Part shown: in pieces, positions 26,809 through 35,007 of the stretch
Layout of the letters: each line of letters starts with the position of its first letter
How positions within the stretch are numbered: position 1 is the stretch's first letter
Assembly (NCBI RefSeq): GCF_019599265.1
Contig: NZ_JAHZTC010000009.1
Location: forward strand, 62,001-126,000
Direction of reading: 5' to 3'
DNA from: Pontibacter sp. HSC-14F20
GTDB taxonomy: Bacteria; Bacteroidota; Bacteroidia; Cytophagales; Hymenobacteraceae
Length of the DNA: 64,000 bases
The notes under the pieces: generated by a model
What the model was told of the DNA's origin: nothing
Database searches by the model: none
The model's input: the letters and a program-made list of their open reading frames with translations, nothing else
Made by a program: the position numbers and the translations under genes

Positions 26809-28665
26809 TTAATTTTCCAGTAAGTTAAATACTGATATCCCTTCTTTTAGTTTTTCCAATTTGGGTTGTACGGCCGGATCGGTCAGGTAACGGGGCCGGA
26901 TGGGCACCGGCCGCAGCACCTGCCGGTAGATGAGTTCCTGCACAATGGGGATGTATTCCTGCCGGATTTTACCGATCAGGAGCGGTTCCAGTTCATTGCC
27001 ATCTTTGAGATACTGCAACAGGTGCACAAGCCCGCGCAGGTATACGGCGTCTTTGGTGAGACCACCGCCCCGGTGCACGCGCATGGTCACGTTAAAGGCC
27101 GTTTCTTCATCGAATTTATAATCATCTTTTAGGCGGCAGAAGTTGTCGGTAAAGCTGCAGCCTTTGGTCAGGTGATGCACCGCCACCACGCGGGCAGCCA
27201 GTATACGCAACCGATCCTGATCGAGACCACCTACCAGGTACTCGCTCAACACAGCCAATCCTTCCTGCAACTCCTCGTAGCCAGGTGCCCCTACATAAAG
27301 CTGCTGCAGTGGCTGGGCTTTGCCATTAAAGTACGTGAGGATATGCGTGCCCACTTCGTGCTGAATCAGTGCTTCGGCGCGGTGGCGGGGTATTTTAGCA
27401 TCAGTACCAATGTTGAGTCTGCCTTTGGAAACGATCAACCCGACAATGTCTTTGCGGATGTCCACACCCGAGTCGAGGGCCGGGTACTGGCTTTTGAGGA
27501 AGGCAATCTCGCCTTCGGCCAGAGCAGCAAACTCCTCTACAGGTATAAGCGGCACATCTTCCTGGCGGGCGGGCTCAGGTATAGCGGCGAGTATACCTTC
27601 AGCTACTTTGAGCAGTTGTTCATCCACGCCGCCAAACACTTGCAGACTGCTGTACAGGAAATCGGGTGTGTTGCGGTCAGCCAGCATGCTCAGGGTCTTA
27701 TCGAGTTCGTGGCGCTTGTCCCGAAACAGAAAAGCCAGTGTCGGGTCCTCCACCTTCTCAATGGGGATGTTGTAGAGCTTTCGCTTGAGCAGGTCGGCAT
27801 CCACAGGCATCAGGCGGTAATGGAAGTTAGGTGCCTGCTTGAACTTCTTCCTGCGAAACTCCTCCCAAGCCTCCTCGGCATTGATAGGCGTGACGAGCAA
27901 CAGAAACCGGAACTGGTCGCTGATGGAAGTGAGCTGCTTGTCGATGCGCCAGACGGCGGGCACAACCGCCTGCCTGCCCAGCGCCTGAAAGTGTTTAGGC
28001 TGATGCGTGGTCTGCACGCGCACGAAATCGAACACGGCTTTTTTGATAGCGCTCGACACATGGCTGCGCAGGGTGCGCTGCAGCAAAGGGTATACCTGTC
28101 CGGAGCCGGCCTGGCGATAGATAGGTTTCAGTTCGAGCCCGAGCATGAGCGAGCTGTGCTGTTTCAGTTGTTCTTCGCCCATCAGGCTGTTGGAGCCCTC
28201 TAGTAAAGTCTGGTTAGAGGCCGTGGCCACCGTAACAGGCAGATTGCTGATTTTAATGTTGGCCAGTTCGTTTGTAAGCGTACGAATGGTGGCGGGCAGC
28301 GCCTGTTCGGGACCCAGCACTCGGAAGGTTGGGCTGTCGGCAACACTAATGTCGGGTGCGGCAAAGAGCTCGAGTACCATAAAAGCCCCAAACTCATCGG
28401 CCATGGCCTTGGCGATCTCGCCTATCAATTGTCGCAGCTCGGGCGTCTGCTCATTGCGGGCAATGATGTAGGCGGCTTCGGCTTTTACGAAGTCGGCGGT
28501 GGCATGGTCGGGATGGCCTGCCGGGTGGCGGAAGAGTACCAGAAAGGGTAATGGCCGGTCGATGTGCAGCAAGCCGCCATCGGGCAGTCGGCGACGCACC
28601 TGCCGGCCCCGCTTCAAAGTCCGGACGATGCCTTTTATGAAAATGTCGGAGATGGTGTCGGTCAT
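26809..28665 (-). CDS. DUF1704 / QEGLA-motif metallopeptidase-like protein
   Basis: 618 residues from the ATG at 28665, whose ATGA overlaps the stop of the upstream FGase gene; an in-frame ATG at 28683 is the alternative. The C-terminal half carries HEVGTH (about 436-441), an HExxxH zinc-peptidase motif, followed by the family signature QEGLA (467-471). This is the family called flavohemoglobin expression-modulating QEGLA motif proteins, homologous to eukaryotic KIAA0895/MATCAP, some members of which remove C-terminal tyrosine from tubulin. The bacterial substrate is unknown. The N-terminal half (1-230) has no recognised motif. Translational coupling with FGase and close spacing to the ATP-grasp gene indicate a shared task. 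Confidence 0.9.
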   Translation of the reverse strand: MTDTISDIFIKGIVRTLKRGRQVRRRLPDGGLLHIDRPLPFLVLFRHPAGHPDHATADFVKAEAAYIIARNEQTPELRQLIGEIAKAMADEFGAFMVLELFAAPDISVADSPTFRVLGPEQALPATIRTLTNELANIKISNLPVTVATASNQTLLEGSNSLMGEEQLKQHSSLMLGLELKPIYRQAGSGQVYPLLQRTLRSHVSSAIKKAVFDFVRVQTTHQPKHFQALGRQAVVPAVWRIDKQLTSISDQFRFLLLVTPINAEEAWEEFRRKKFKQAPNFHYRLMPVDADLLKRKLYNIPIEKVEDPTLAFLFRDKRHELDKTLSMLADRNTPDFLYSSLQVFGGVDEQLLKVAEGILAAIPEPARQEDVPLIPVEEFAALAEGEIAFLKSQYPALDSGVDIRKDIVGLIVSKGRLNIGTDAKIPRHRAEALIQHEVGTHILTYFNGKAQPLQQLYVGAPGYEELQEGLAVLSEYLVGGLDQDRLRILAARVVAVHHLTKGCSFTDNFCRLKDDYKFDEETAFNVTMRVHRGGGLTKDAVYLRGLVHLLQYLKDGNELEPLLIGKIRQEYIPIVQELIYRQVLRPVPIRPRYLTDPAVQPKLEKLKEGISVFNLLEN

Positions 28666-29477
28666 AGGGAGAGGGTTTTGCATACCTGTTCGCGCGCTGC
28701 CAATACAGGTGCTATGGTGCGCTGCAGCGCTTTGCTGATTTCCTGCAGCTGTGCTTCGTCAGGTCTGCCGGTCCACTCATCCATAAAAAATTTCTTGAAC
28801 TCGATGGAGATGACGCAGGCACGGTCCGGGAAGGTATCGTGAATCCAGCGCATGAAGTGGCCGCCTTCAAATTTTACATTTTCGCGCACATCGAGGTGAC
28901 GGCCCTGGTAATCGTACGCTTGCAGACTTTGAGTAAAAGCATCCACCACAGGCGCCCAAAGCTGGCGGTTCATGTTGCCGGTGCCAAGGTTCACTTCGGG
29001 GTTTTCCTGCGGGTCAGCTTCGGGGCCGTTAGCGCCATCGCGGCGGTGGTTGTAGGTATGGAGGTCGTATACCACTAAGCAACCGTGGCGGTCCGCTATA
29101 CCTTGCAGCATCTTTTTCACGTCGGCATAAAACTGGTCGTAACGGGCCAGTGACTCCTGTGCCATTTCCTCGGGTAGCTCGTCTTTCCAGACGGTGAGGC
29201 CCCAAGCGTCTTCGGGTTTGCGGTAGATGGCCTTCTCCCGTGCCCTGTTCAGGTCCATTTCGAAGCGGGAGTTTAAACCAATTACTTGGTTGTCGGTTAT
29301 ACCTACCCAGCCCGCCGTGAAAGGGTCTTCTTCGCGCAGCCGTTCATCTGACGTAAGTAAAAAGAAGGAACTGATGTTGTCGCGCACAGTATGGCCGTCA
29401 TGTATGGCAGTGGCGATGAGGGGACTTTGACCGGAAGTTAAGGTATAGTAAGGTTGATTTTGTTTGGTGTCAGGCAT
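28662..29477 (-). CDS. N-formylglutamate amidohydrolase family protein
   Basis: 271 residues of the zinc-dependent FGase family. Metal-binding and catalytic segments are visible: AIHDGHTVRDN (about 24-34), a DLHTYNHRRDG segment near the middle and SIEFKKFFMDEWTG near the C-terminus. In histidine degradation such enzymes release formate from N-formylglutamate, but no hut genes are nearby. In this context it more likely hydrolyses an amide made or exposed by the neighbouring ATP-grasp and DUF1704 proteins. First gene of the operon; the stop codon overlaps the next start (ATGA). A TAAATTTG box on the minus strand at 29647-29654 may drive it. Confidence 0.88.
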   Translation of the reverse strand: MPDTKQNQPYYTLTSGQSPLIATAIHDGHTVRDNISSFFLLTSDERLREEDPFTAGWVGITDNQVIGLNSRFEMDLNRAREKAIYRKPEDAWGLTVWKDELPEEMAQESLARYDQFYADVKKMLQGIADRHGCLVVYDLHTYNHRRDGANGPEADPQENPEVNLGTGNMNRQLWAPVVDAFTQSLQAYDYQGRHLDVRENVKFEGGHFMRWIHDTFPDRACVISIEFKKFFMDEWTGRPDEAQLQEISKALQRTIAPVLAAREQVCKTLSL

Positions 29478-29709
29478 AGAATCTTTTTGGAAACTTTTAC
29501 CCGATAATTATACCTAAGGTTATTCTACAGGCATGTTTGTTTGCACATTGATATTCAGTCACAAACAATTTATGTCGATTAAGTGAAAGCTCAACTCAAA
29601 ATAGTTTGCAGATTGATTATAAATAAATAGATTTAAAAGTCTATAACAAATTTAGTTACTATAAAGTATAGCTATATACCAATTGTTTCACCCTAAACCA
29701 GAGGTGCCC

Positions 29710-29892
29710 ATGCGTCAGATTTACAAAAGTGCGCTATTAGCTATTGCCATTTTCTTAATTGTACTGATCATGCATAGCCTCAGGCATGGGGGGCTCTTTC
29801 TGACAGATACCCTAGCGCTTGGCATGTGGTATGGCATCGGGCTAACCGGAGCTTTACTAGTGGGCAGAGTGATGCTTGCCCATAGCCGGTAA
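29710..29892 (+). CDS. Small membrane protein (60 aa)
   Basis: From the ATG at 29710 the frame gives 60 residues with a basic start (MRQIYK), two hydrophobic spans (SALLAIAIFLIVLIM and a second from ALGMWYGIGLTGALLVG) and a basic tail (HSR). A typical two-span micro-protein. It lies between the divergent FGase operon and the rhomboid gene. Function unknown. Confidence 0.5.
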   Translation: MRQIYKSALLAIAIFLIVLIMHSLRHGGLFLTDTLALGMWYGIGLTGALLVGRVMLAHSR

Positions 29893-29957
29893 CATCTTCT
29901 GTGCTTGTATAATGAGTCTGCTGCCTTATCTTTACAGGAAGAGAATAAGGTTTACAG

Positions 29958-31535
29958 ATGGAAAACAGTTACGCAGCAGTGGCCTCTGAAAAAGAGGATA
30001 GTCAACTGCTGGGAATTTTAGAAGAACATGTAGCATACGAGCCGGAAGCTATACTGGCCGTGATCGCTGAGATTGAAAAAAGAAACCTACAGGCTCCGAA
30101 TCTGGAGCAAATAAAGCAGGACACCCTGCAAAACCTCCTGCAACGTGAGCAACAGTTAAATCCTGAACCCATAGGCCCGGCTTCGCTCACAGATAAATTC
30201 AAAGACTTTTGGGGGTTCTTTGTGCCAAAGCGGCACTATTTTGTCACACCTATCCTGGTCAATACCAACATAGTTATTTTCGTGCTGCTGGCGCTGGCAG
30301 GTATGCACGTGCTCTCGCCTGAAGGAGAAGACCTGGTGAATGCGGGCGCCAACTTCGGCCCCTATACCCTGACAGGAGAGCCCTGGCGACTTTTCACGTC
30401 CATGTTCCTGCACATCGGCATCATCCACCTGCTCGTGAACATGTATGCGCTGGTTAGCATAGGTGGTGCGCTGGAGCCGCTGGTGGGGCGCAAGCAATTC
30501 ATCACGGCCTATATACTTTGCGGACTGGCAGGCAGTCTGGCGAGTCTGTGGTGGGATCAGCAGCGCATCAGTGCGGGCGCCTCGGGGGCTATTTTTGGCA
30601 TGTTCGGTATGTTTATGACCATGGTGTTATTGGAGCAGCGCATGACCTGGGCCGAGAAAAAAGGCATGGTGTTCAATATGCTGGGCGTTATAGCGCTGAA
30701 CCTGGTTTTTGGTCTTAAAGGAGGTATAGATAATGCGGCGCACACGGGAGGCCTGCTGCTGGGTATAGCATATGGTGCTGTGTTGATGCTACGCTCAGGC
30801 AGATACTTTACGCAACACTATAATCTGCGCGGGAGCATCGTGACGGTGGCATTGTTGCTAGGTGCTTTTGTGGGCCTATACCTGCAAATACCAACCGAGA
30901 ATGCCCGATACCTGACCATGCTGGACCGCTTTGGCGAGCGCGAGACAAAGGCGATGGATGTGATGAAGGAAATGGAGTTGGATGCTACTCTGATCAGTGG
31001 GGGAAAGTACCTGCAGGGGCTGGAGCAAGGTATAGCGCTGTGGGATGAGAGCATCAAGGATCTGATAACGCTACAAGAGTTGTCGGACCTGGGCGAACAG
31101 CAGGCAAAAGAGGTCGAGATTTTGCTAAGCTATACACAACTGCGCAAAACGTCCTATACCATGATGCGCGACGATATACAGAGCAACAAGCCGTGGATGC
31201 ACCAGAAGCAGCAACGGGTGCTGTGGGCCATCGGTACGTATGTGCAGGAACTACAGGCATTGCGGGGAGGAGAGGAGCATGAGTCGAAAGAAACTGAAAG
31301 CGAGATACCCGTAGATGTGGAGGTAGACAAGATGGAAACACTTGACCCGGACGCAAAGCCCTTATTTGTGATAGACGGTGAACCGCTGGAGCAAATGAAT
31401 CTGAATGATGTAGAAGAGATCATTCATCCAGATGATGTTGAATCGATATCAGTTTTGAAAGGAGAGGAGGCCGTAGCCAAGTATGGCGAGAAAGCCCAAA
31501 ACGGGGTGGTCGAAATAATTTCAAAACAGAAATAG
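29958..31535 (+). CDS. Rhomboid protease with C-terminal TonB-plug-like tail
   Basis: 525 residues in three parts. Residues 1-95 are cytoplasmic and helical. Residues about 97-320 are the rhomboid core: Ser209 in GASGA, His262 in DNAAHTGG, and the WRLFTSMFLHIGIIHLLVNM loop (143-162). Residues about 320-460 are helical and charged. The last 60 residues (PLFVIDGEPL...DVESISVLKGEEAVAKYGEKAQNGVVEIISK) closely match the short plug motif at the start of SusC/TonB-dependent receptors, normally FVIDG...IESIEVLKDASATAIYGSRGANG-like. Such a tail on a rhomboid is unusual. The gene is alone on its transcript. Confidence 0.88.
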   Translation: MENSYAAVASEKEDSQLLGILEEHVAYEPEAILAVIAEIEKRNLQAPNLEQIKQDTLQNLLQREQQLNPEPIGPASLTDKFKDFWGFFVPKRHYFVTPILVNTNIVIFVLLALAGMHVLSPEGEDLVNAGANFGPYTLTGEPWRLFTSMFLHIGIIHLLVNMYALVSIGGALEPLVGRKQFITAYILCGLAGSLASLWWDQQRISAGASGAIFGMFGMFMTMVLLEQRMTWAEKKGMVFNMLGVIALNLVFGLKGGIDNAAHTGGLLLGIAYGAVLMLRSGRYFTQHYNLRGSIVTVALLLGAFVGLYLQIPTENARYLTMLDRFGERETKAMDVMKEMELDATLISGGKYLQGLEQGIALWDESIKDLITLQELSDLGEQQAKEVEILLSYTQLRKTSYTMMRDDIQSNKPWMHQKQQRVLWAIGTYVQELQALRGGEEHESKETESEIPVDVEVDKMETLDPDAKPLFVIDGEPLEQMNLNDVEEIIHPDDVESISVLKGEEAVAKYGEKAQNGVVEIISKQK

Positions 31536-31637
31536 GCTGCTATAATAGTGTGACTGTCGATTCAGCTTGATGTGTTAACCAATTAGAGGTAGCGGCCTAT
31601 ACCTTGGGTGTGCTGCCCTCAACTTGAGTGAATGCTC

Positions 31638-31790
31638 TAAACGCTCTTTGGGATTTCCTAATCCCGAAGCTTACTGCTAAGGATGTCCACATCCCCGTGT
31701 GCCAGCACACGCACGTCTCCAGACCCACAACAGTTGGGGGTAAGGGCCCTCTATTGGGATTCGGATTTATAAGTCCGAGCCAGTTCTTCA
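31638..31790. repeat. Cluster of short perfect hairpins (REP-like element)
   Basis: Five inverted repeats with tiny loops follow one another within 130 bp: GGGATT-TCCT-AATCCC (31650-31665), GGATGT-CC-ACATCC (31681-31694), CGTGTGC-CA-GCACACG (31696-31711), GTCT-CC-AGAC (31715-31724) and CGGATT-TATA-AGTCCG (31762-31777, one G-T pair). A palindromic AGGGCCCT is at 31743-31750. No coding frame with recognisable features spans it. This is the architecture of a non-autonomous REP-type repeat mobilised by RAYT transposases. The rest of the 31.5-32.06 kb intergenic region contains only GGTATA copies and the promoter of the next gene. Confidence 0.6.
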
Positions 31791-31952
31791 ATTCAGCTTT
31801 TCTAAATTCTTGTGTTGGCGACAAGGGGCATACTGCTCCCTGTTTGTCATTGCTATACCTTCATGGCAAACATCTCTCAGGCGCCAGCCTATACTCTGCC
31901 ATGTCTTTTTGCAGGGGAGTATCAAAAAGTATGATTTTTTTTCTGAGGTTCA

Positions 31953-31982
31953 AGCAACCTTTCGGTAATCTGTGCATCTATT
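31953..31982 (+). promoter_or_regulatory. Candidate ECF-sigma promoter of the GIN-domain gene
   Basis: AGCAACCTTT (31953-31962) and ATCTATT (31976-31982) resemble the AACC-type -35 and TCTA-type -10 elements of extracytoplasmic-function sigma factors. They lie about 80 bp before the start codon at 32061. The assignment rests on resemblance only. Confidence 0.35.
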
Positions 31983-32060
31983 AGGCAGTGAAAAGCTTCA
32001 GAGAGGTATAGCCTGCTGAGCCGACACACGCTTAACCAAAACCATCAAACAGATAAAACC

Positions 32061-32792
32061 ATGAACACCATCAACATCTACAAAGCGCTAGCCTCTATTT
32101 TTGTAATGGCCTTACTGCTATCAAGCCTGACTGCAATGGCGCAGGATCGTCGTAACCTGAAAGGCGAGGGAGAGCCTGTGTCACAGAACAGAACCGTATC
32201 CGGGTTCAAAGGAATAGATGTGAGCGGCGGCTTTTCGGTGGAATTAACGCAGAGCGGCAAAGAAGGCGTACGCATCGAAGCGCAGGAGAACCTGCTCAAC
32301 AGTATACAGACAGAAGTAAAGGATGGGGTACTCCACATTTATACCTCTGACAACATCAGCACTAACAAAGGTCTGAAGGCTTATATTTCAATCAAGGAGC
32401 TAAATATGATTGATATAAGTGGCGGGGTGAAAGTGACAAGCAATTCCACTTTTAAGTCAGATGCTTTTAAGATGGACCTGAGCGGGGGCTCTAAAGTAGA
32501 GCTGACAATTAACACTAAAAAATTGACAGCCGACATGAGTGGTGCCAGCAAAGTGATGCTGAGTGGCCGCGCCGACGAAATGCGCATGGATATGTCGGGA
32601 GCTTCTAAAGTAGACGCTTCCGGGCTGGAGGCTAAGGATGTATACCTGGAAGCCAGTGGTGCCAGCAATGTAAAGGTGTTTGCCAAAAACAAGTTGAGCG
32701 TGAATGCCTCAGGCGCTACGAAAGTGGCCTACAAAGGCGACCCAAGTGTATCGTCAAATGTGTCGGCGGCAGCCAAAATTTCTAAAATGTAA
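32061..32792 (+). CDS. Secreted GIN-domain (DUF2807) protein
   Basis: 243 residues: signal peptide (cleavage after AMAQ, about residue 29), then the DUF2807 domain. The family hallmark is visible: FKGIDVSGGFSVELTQS, then a regular right-handed beta-helix-like series of turns with ISGG, LSGGSK, MSGASK, ASGLEAK, ASGASN and ASGATK spaced about 20 residues apart. These proteins are exported and may sit on the cell surface; many are controlled by ECF sigma factors, which fits the promoter seen upstream. Function otherwise unknown. Confidence 0.88.
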   Translation: MNTINIYKALASIFVMALLLSSLTAMAQDRRNLKGEGEPVSQNRTVSGFKGIDVSGGFSVELTQSGKEGVRIEAQENLLNSIQTEVKDGVLHIYTSDNISTNKGLKAYISIKELNMIDISGGVKVTSNSTFKSDAFKMDLSGGSKVELTINTKKLTADMSGASKVMLSGRADEMRMDMSGASKVDASGLEAKDVYLEASGASNVKVFAKNKLSVNASGATKVAYKGDPSVSSNVSAAAKISKM

Positions 32793-32803
32793 GAGAATAC
32801 ACT

Positions 32804-32850
32804 GCACATAAGAAAAGGGCAGCCCGCTGGGTTGCCCTTTTCTTATGTGC
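32804..32850. terminator. Bidirectional terminator between convergent genes
   Basis: An 18-bp perfect inverted repeat (32804-32821 with 32833-32850, GCACATAAGAAAAGGGCA) with an 11-nt loop. A-rich and T-rich arms make it work for both the GIN-domain gene and the M28 peptidase gene. Confidence 0.9.
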
Positions 32851-32863
32851 TAACTTTTTATAC

Positions 32864-34243
32864 CTACTGGCGCACCGGCACCGGCAGCACTGGCAGACTG
32901 GTATGTCCCAGTTCGTCAGTAGCCTGTACGGCAAAGAAATAATTGTCTTTCGAGTAAGGCAGTGTCACTTTCGTGTCTTTCACAAAGAACTTCTTGTTCC
33001 AGGTTTGGCTGCTTGTTTCACGCATCAGGATGTAGTAGCCTGCTGGTTTTTTACCTTTAGGAGGGGCATCCCATTTCAGGTCGGTTTTGTTAGTGAGGTT
33101 GGCGGTGAGCACGCCTATTTTCTCCGGAGCATGCGGTGCTCTGCCCAGGTTTGCCATCGTCGCCAGGTTCACAGCCGTGTTCTTGCGCAAGTACTCGAAG
33201 TCCATAAACTCTGTCAGGTCGCCGTACTGCTTGCCGTTCTCTTTGCGCACGTCTTGATGCTGGTGATCGAAGTCCTCGTTCATCTCGCTCATGCGCACAG
33301 CCGCATAGCCCTGCTGATTGAATGGCGTATGATCACCACCGCGCAGAAAACGGTCCGGGCGGTAGCCGAGCACCACCTCAATCTGGTCAACATAGGCCTC
33401 GCCAGTCATTTTCATGTAGCGGGCCAGGTTGCGGCTTGGGCCATCGTTTTCAGAACCCAAGGTACGGCGTAGACGGGCCTGCTCTTCTGTTTCGTTGGAA
33501 GGAGTGGCTTCGCTGAAAACACGCACGCGGGTGTTGTCGTGGATGCCCATTTCAGAGGAGTAAGAGTTGCCCACAATGTCGTTGTTGAGAACAGCTACCA
33601 GGTTCCAGCCCTCTTTCTTCACGCGCTCCGCCATGTGGCGGGAGCCGTACAAGCCCTGCTCTTCGCCCTGAAAAGCCACAAACACCAGGGTAGCCGGGAA
33701 CTGGCGCGAAGCCATCACACGGGCCATCTCCATCACAATGGCTACACCAGAGGCATCGTCGTTAGCACCGGGCGCTTTACTTTTGGAGTCCATCACGTCG
33801 GTAGCGCGGGAGTCAAGGTGGCCGGCTACAATGATCACGCGATCATCATTCGGGTCAGCACCTTTAAGCGTAGCGACTACGTTGGCCATCTCCACATCCT
33901 GCGGTATGCGGCGGCCATCGCTCTTTACGGTATAGCGATCCATGTCCACGATCATGCGGCCGTTAGAGGCTTTGGCGTATTTCTCAAATTCTGACTTCAC
34001 CCACTCGCGGGCAGCACCTATACCTCTTTTCTTGTCAGTGGTTGAGCTCAGAGAGTGCCGAGTCTCAAACGAAACCATTTTATCGACCAGTGCCCGCAGG
34101 TTGTCTGCCGACACTTCATTGACCATTTTTTTGATTTCTTCGTCGTGGGTAGCTGGGGCCTGTGCTGCTACGGTTTGGCTAAGGTATAGCCCAGCCAGCA
34201 GGCAAAGCGCGAGCAGTCGGGTGAACTTTGTTCTGTAAGTCAT
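32864..34243 (-). CDS. Secreted M28-family zinc aminopeptidase
   Basis: 459 residues with a signal peptide (to about TVAAQA). The M28 di-zinc site is complete: His in GHLDS, bridging Asp in GANDDASG, catalytic/binding Glu pair in FQGEEQGL, Asp in NNDIVGN and His in GGDHTPFNQQG. After the peptidase domain, the last about 85 residues form a fibronectin-III-like domain (KTDLKWDAPPKG...YFFAVQATDELGH). It would digest peptides in the periplasm or outside the cell, releasing N-terminal residues. Monocistronic, with the bidirectional terminator at its 3' end. Confidence 0.92.
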   Translation of the reverse strand: MTYRTKFTRLLALCLLAGLYLSQTVAAQAPATHDEEIKKMVNEVSADNLRALVDKMVSFETRHSLSSTTDKKRGIGAAREWVKSEFEKYAKASNGRMIVDMDRYTVKSDGRRIPQDVEMANVVATLKGADPNDDRVIIVAGHLDSRATDVMDSKSKAPGANDDASGVAIVMEMARVMASRQFPATLVFVAFQGEEQGLYGSRHMAERVKKEGWNLVAVLNNDIVGNSYSSEMGIHDNTRVRVFSEATPSNETEEQARLRRTLGSENDGPSRNLARYMKMTGEAYVDQIEVVLGYRPDRFLRGGDHTPFNQQGYAAVRMSEMNEDFDHQHQDVRKENGKQYGDLTEFMDFEYLRKNTAVNLATMANLGRAPHAPEKIGVLTANLTNKTDLKWDAPPKGKKPAGYYILMRETSSQTWNKKFFVKDTKVTLPYSKDNYFFAVQATDELGHTSLPVLPVPVRQ

Positions 34244-34392
34244 TGGTGTTAGGTGAGGGTGATTAAGTGCTTAGTAGTTTAGATTCTAAATATAAGCAGC
34301 TTCAGGAAAGAATGAAAAGAAAGGCTGAGCCAAAGTATAGGCAAGCGCAGGTATAACAGAGAAATCCAGGCTGAGATGTAAACTCCGAGACA

Positions 34393-34953
34393 TTAAGGTA
34401 TATAGTTCAGCTGACAGCGCTCGCCCTCGAGTTTGTAGAGTTCTGCCTCAACGGCAATGCCATGTTTGGCCTCGGTAAGTTCTGTTTGGTAGCGCTGCGC
34501 CAGTTCACGACGCTTGATGGCTTCCAGAAAACGCCGGGCATCCTCTCGGCTTTCCAGCGTGAGGCCCGGCACCTGCGTCGGTTTGTCATCGTCGCCTTTG
34601 GCTACCATGGTAAAGTATGAGGTGTTGGTATGTTTAACTATACCTGTTTTCACGTTCTCGGCGATCACTTTTATACCTACCATCAGCGACGTATTGCCCA
34701 CATAATTCACCGAAGCCAGCAGCGATACCAGTTCTCCCACCTCCACGGGCTGCAGAAAATGTACTCCATCTACTGTTACAGTCACACAATAATTGCCGGC
34801 GTGCTTGGCGGAGCAGGCATAGGCCACTTTGTCCATGAGCGAGAGTAAAATGCCACCGTGTATCTTGCCGCCGAAGTTGGCGTAGCTCGGAATCATGAGT
34901 TCGGTGAGGGTGGTGCGGGAATAGGAGACAGGTCGGAATGCAGGTATAGCCAT
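34393..34953 (-). CDS. Acyl-CoA thioesterase, hotdog fold
   Basis: 186 residues. The acyl-CoA thioesterase signature YANFGGKIHGGILLSLMDKVAYACSAKHAG (residues 25-54) with its GG-x-LL-x-x-MD core is clear, followed by HFLQPVEVGELV. Homologous to the YciA/BFIT family, which hydrolyses fatty acyl-CoA in the cytoplasm. A C-terminal helical extension of about 50 residues (LESREDARRFLEAIKRRELAQRYQ) is beyond the minimal hotdog domain. Confidence 0.9.
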   Translation of the reverse strand: MAIPAFRPVSYSRTTLTELMIPSYANFGGKIHGGILLSLMDKVAYACSAKHAGNYCVTVTVDGVHFLQPVEVGELVSLLASVNYVGNTSLMVGIKVIAENVKTGIVKHTNTSYFTMVAKGDDDKPTQVPGLTLESREDARRFLEAIKRRELAQRYQTELTEAKHGIAVEAELYKLEGERCQLNYIP

Positions 34954-35007
34954 GTTCTGTTTATCGATTATGGCAAGGTATACGGGTCCGGCAAAAGCGG
35001 GGGTACG

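Noticed and set aside
27172..28203. A 343-codon open frame on the plus strand, opposite the QEGLA gene
   Set aside because: It is an antisense shadow caused by the codon bias of the QEGLA gene; composition is His/Gln/Leu-heavy with no motif. The same applies to the long frame opposite recF (36929-37930).
31628..31984. A 118-codon open frame in the 31.6-32.0 kb intergenic region
   Set aside because: It runs straight through the hairpin array, which explains its sequence, and it has no protein features.
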